DNA from: Paeniglutamicibacter sulfureus
Lineage (GTDB): Bacteria; Actinomycetota; Actinomycetes; Actinomycetales; Micrococcaceae
DNA: 64,000 bases
Direction: 5' to 3'
NCBI RefSeq assembly: GCF_039535115.1
Contig: NZ_BAAAWO010000001.1
Location: 3,782,001-3,846,000 of the forward strand
The position numbers and the translations under genes are program-made. Position 1 is the first letter of the stretch. Each line of letters opens with the position of its first letter. Under the pieces are notes generated by a model. That model did no database searches. It saw only the letters and a program-made list of their open reading frames with translations, and was not told the origin of the DNA. This document shows, one piece after another, positions 63,912 to 64,000 of the stretch.

Positions 63912-64000
63912 TTGACCACCACCGCTCACAGCGCCACCAACGTTTCAGACCTCGAGCGCCTCAAGACGCTGCACAACGGCACCAAGCAGCAGCTGACCTT
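63912..64000 (+). CDS. Start of a probable creatinase (creatine amidinohydrolase), truncated by window edge
   Basis: Start TTG at 63912, eight bases after AAGGAG (63898-63903). Only 29 codons are visible. The segment LERLKTLHNGTKQQLTF is similar to the N-terminal LR-NG-K--TF of creatinases as I remember them. The context (creatininase upstream, sarcosine oxidase nearby, the same promoter and operator) predicts the enzyme that splits creatine into sarcosine and urea. The call leans mainly on context. Confidence 0.6.
   Translation, partial: MTTTAHSATNVSDLERLKTLHNGTKQQLT

Noticed and set aside
1..64000. CRISPR arrays, tRNA or rRNA genes, insertion sequences, prophage
   Set aside because: None recognised; repeats found are operator-sized, paired terminator arms or gene paralogy.

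Overview
The window is high-GC DNA with short intergenic gaps and frequent GTG and TTG starts. It looks like an actinobacterial chromosome, most probably Micrococcaceae (Arthrobacter-like). That inference rests on the DUF222/HNH endonuclease, the glyA-soxBDAG-purU sarcosine operon next to creatininase, and the LacI/GntR-controlled sugar regulons. No rRNA, tRNA, IS element, phage gene or CRISPR array was seen. About 47 protein genes and one decayed gene are supported.

Positions 1-32900 are a cyclitol/sugar catabolic island. It holds a sugar-porter fragment, eight Gfo/Idh/MocA NAD(P)-dependent oxidoreductases, three TIM-barrel isomerase/dehydratase-type enzymes (one Hyi-like, one IolE-like), iolB, a PhyH-type Fe(II)/2-oxoglutarate oxygenase and two ABC sugar importers. 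One importer is ChvE-MmsAB-like. The other has two tandem binding proteins feeding one permease and one single-domain ATPase. Local regulators are three LacI-type proteins, one GntR/HutC-type protein and a tandem-fused double IclR protein. Inside the ChvE-MmsAB operon sit maleylacetate reductase, an aldo-keto reductase and hydroxyquinol 1,2-dioxygenase, with no aromatic hydroxylase. The double-IclR gene lies between this operon and a divergent oxidoreductase/epimerase operon. Each operon carries a matching 17-bp operator immediately after its -10 box. The simplest reading is one regulon that imports a sugar-like ring compound, oxidises and dehydrates it, and finishes by intradiol ring cleavage to 3-oxoadipate. 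This is the best candidate in the window for an undescribed pathway.

Positions 33000-50000 are mixed housekeeping and accessory genes: the HNH protein, a VIT1/CCC1 transporter with a ferritin-like domain, a DinB-like protein, a sodium:solute symporter with a divergent XRE-cupin regulator, a VanZ protein, a large APC permease, an agmatinase-type ureohydrolase overlapping a ThDP-dependent enzyme, a TipA-type MerR regulator, a CopB-like ATPase behind a CsoR-type palindrome, and a histidine phosphatase.

Positions 50000-64000 encode creatinine/sarcosine catabolism and one-carbon recovery: purU, soxG, soxA, soxD, soxB and glyA on the minus strand, then a GntR/FadR regulator, a PucR-like pseudogene, an MHS-type transporter, creatininase, a BCCT transporter and, at the right edge, the start of a probable creatinase. 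A 25-bp element with fixed spacing, GCAAC-N3-GTTGY-N7-GCAAC, precedes the MHS transporter, creatininase and putative creatinase genes and so defines a small regulon.
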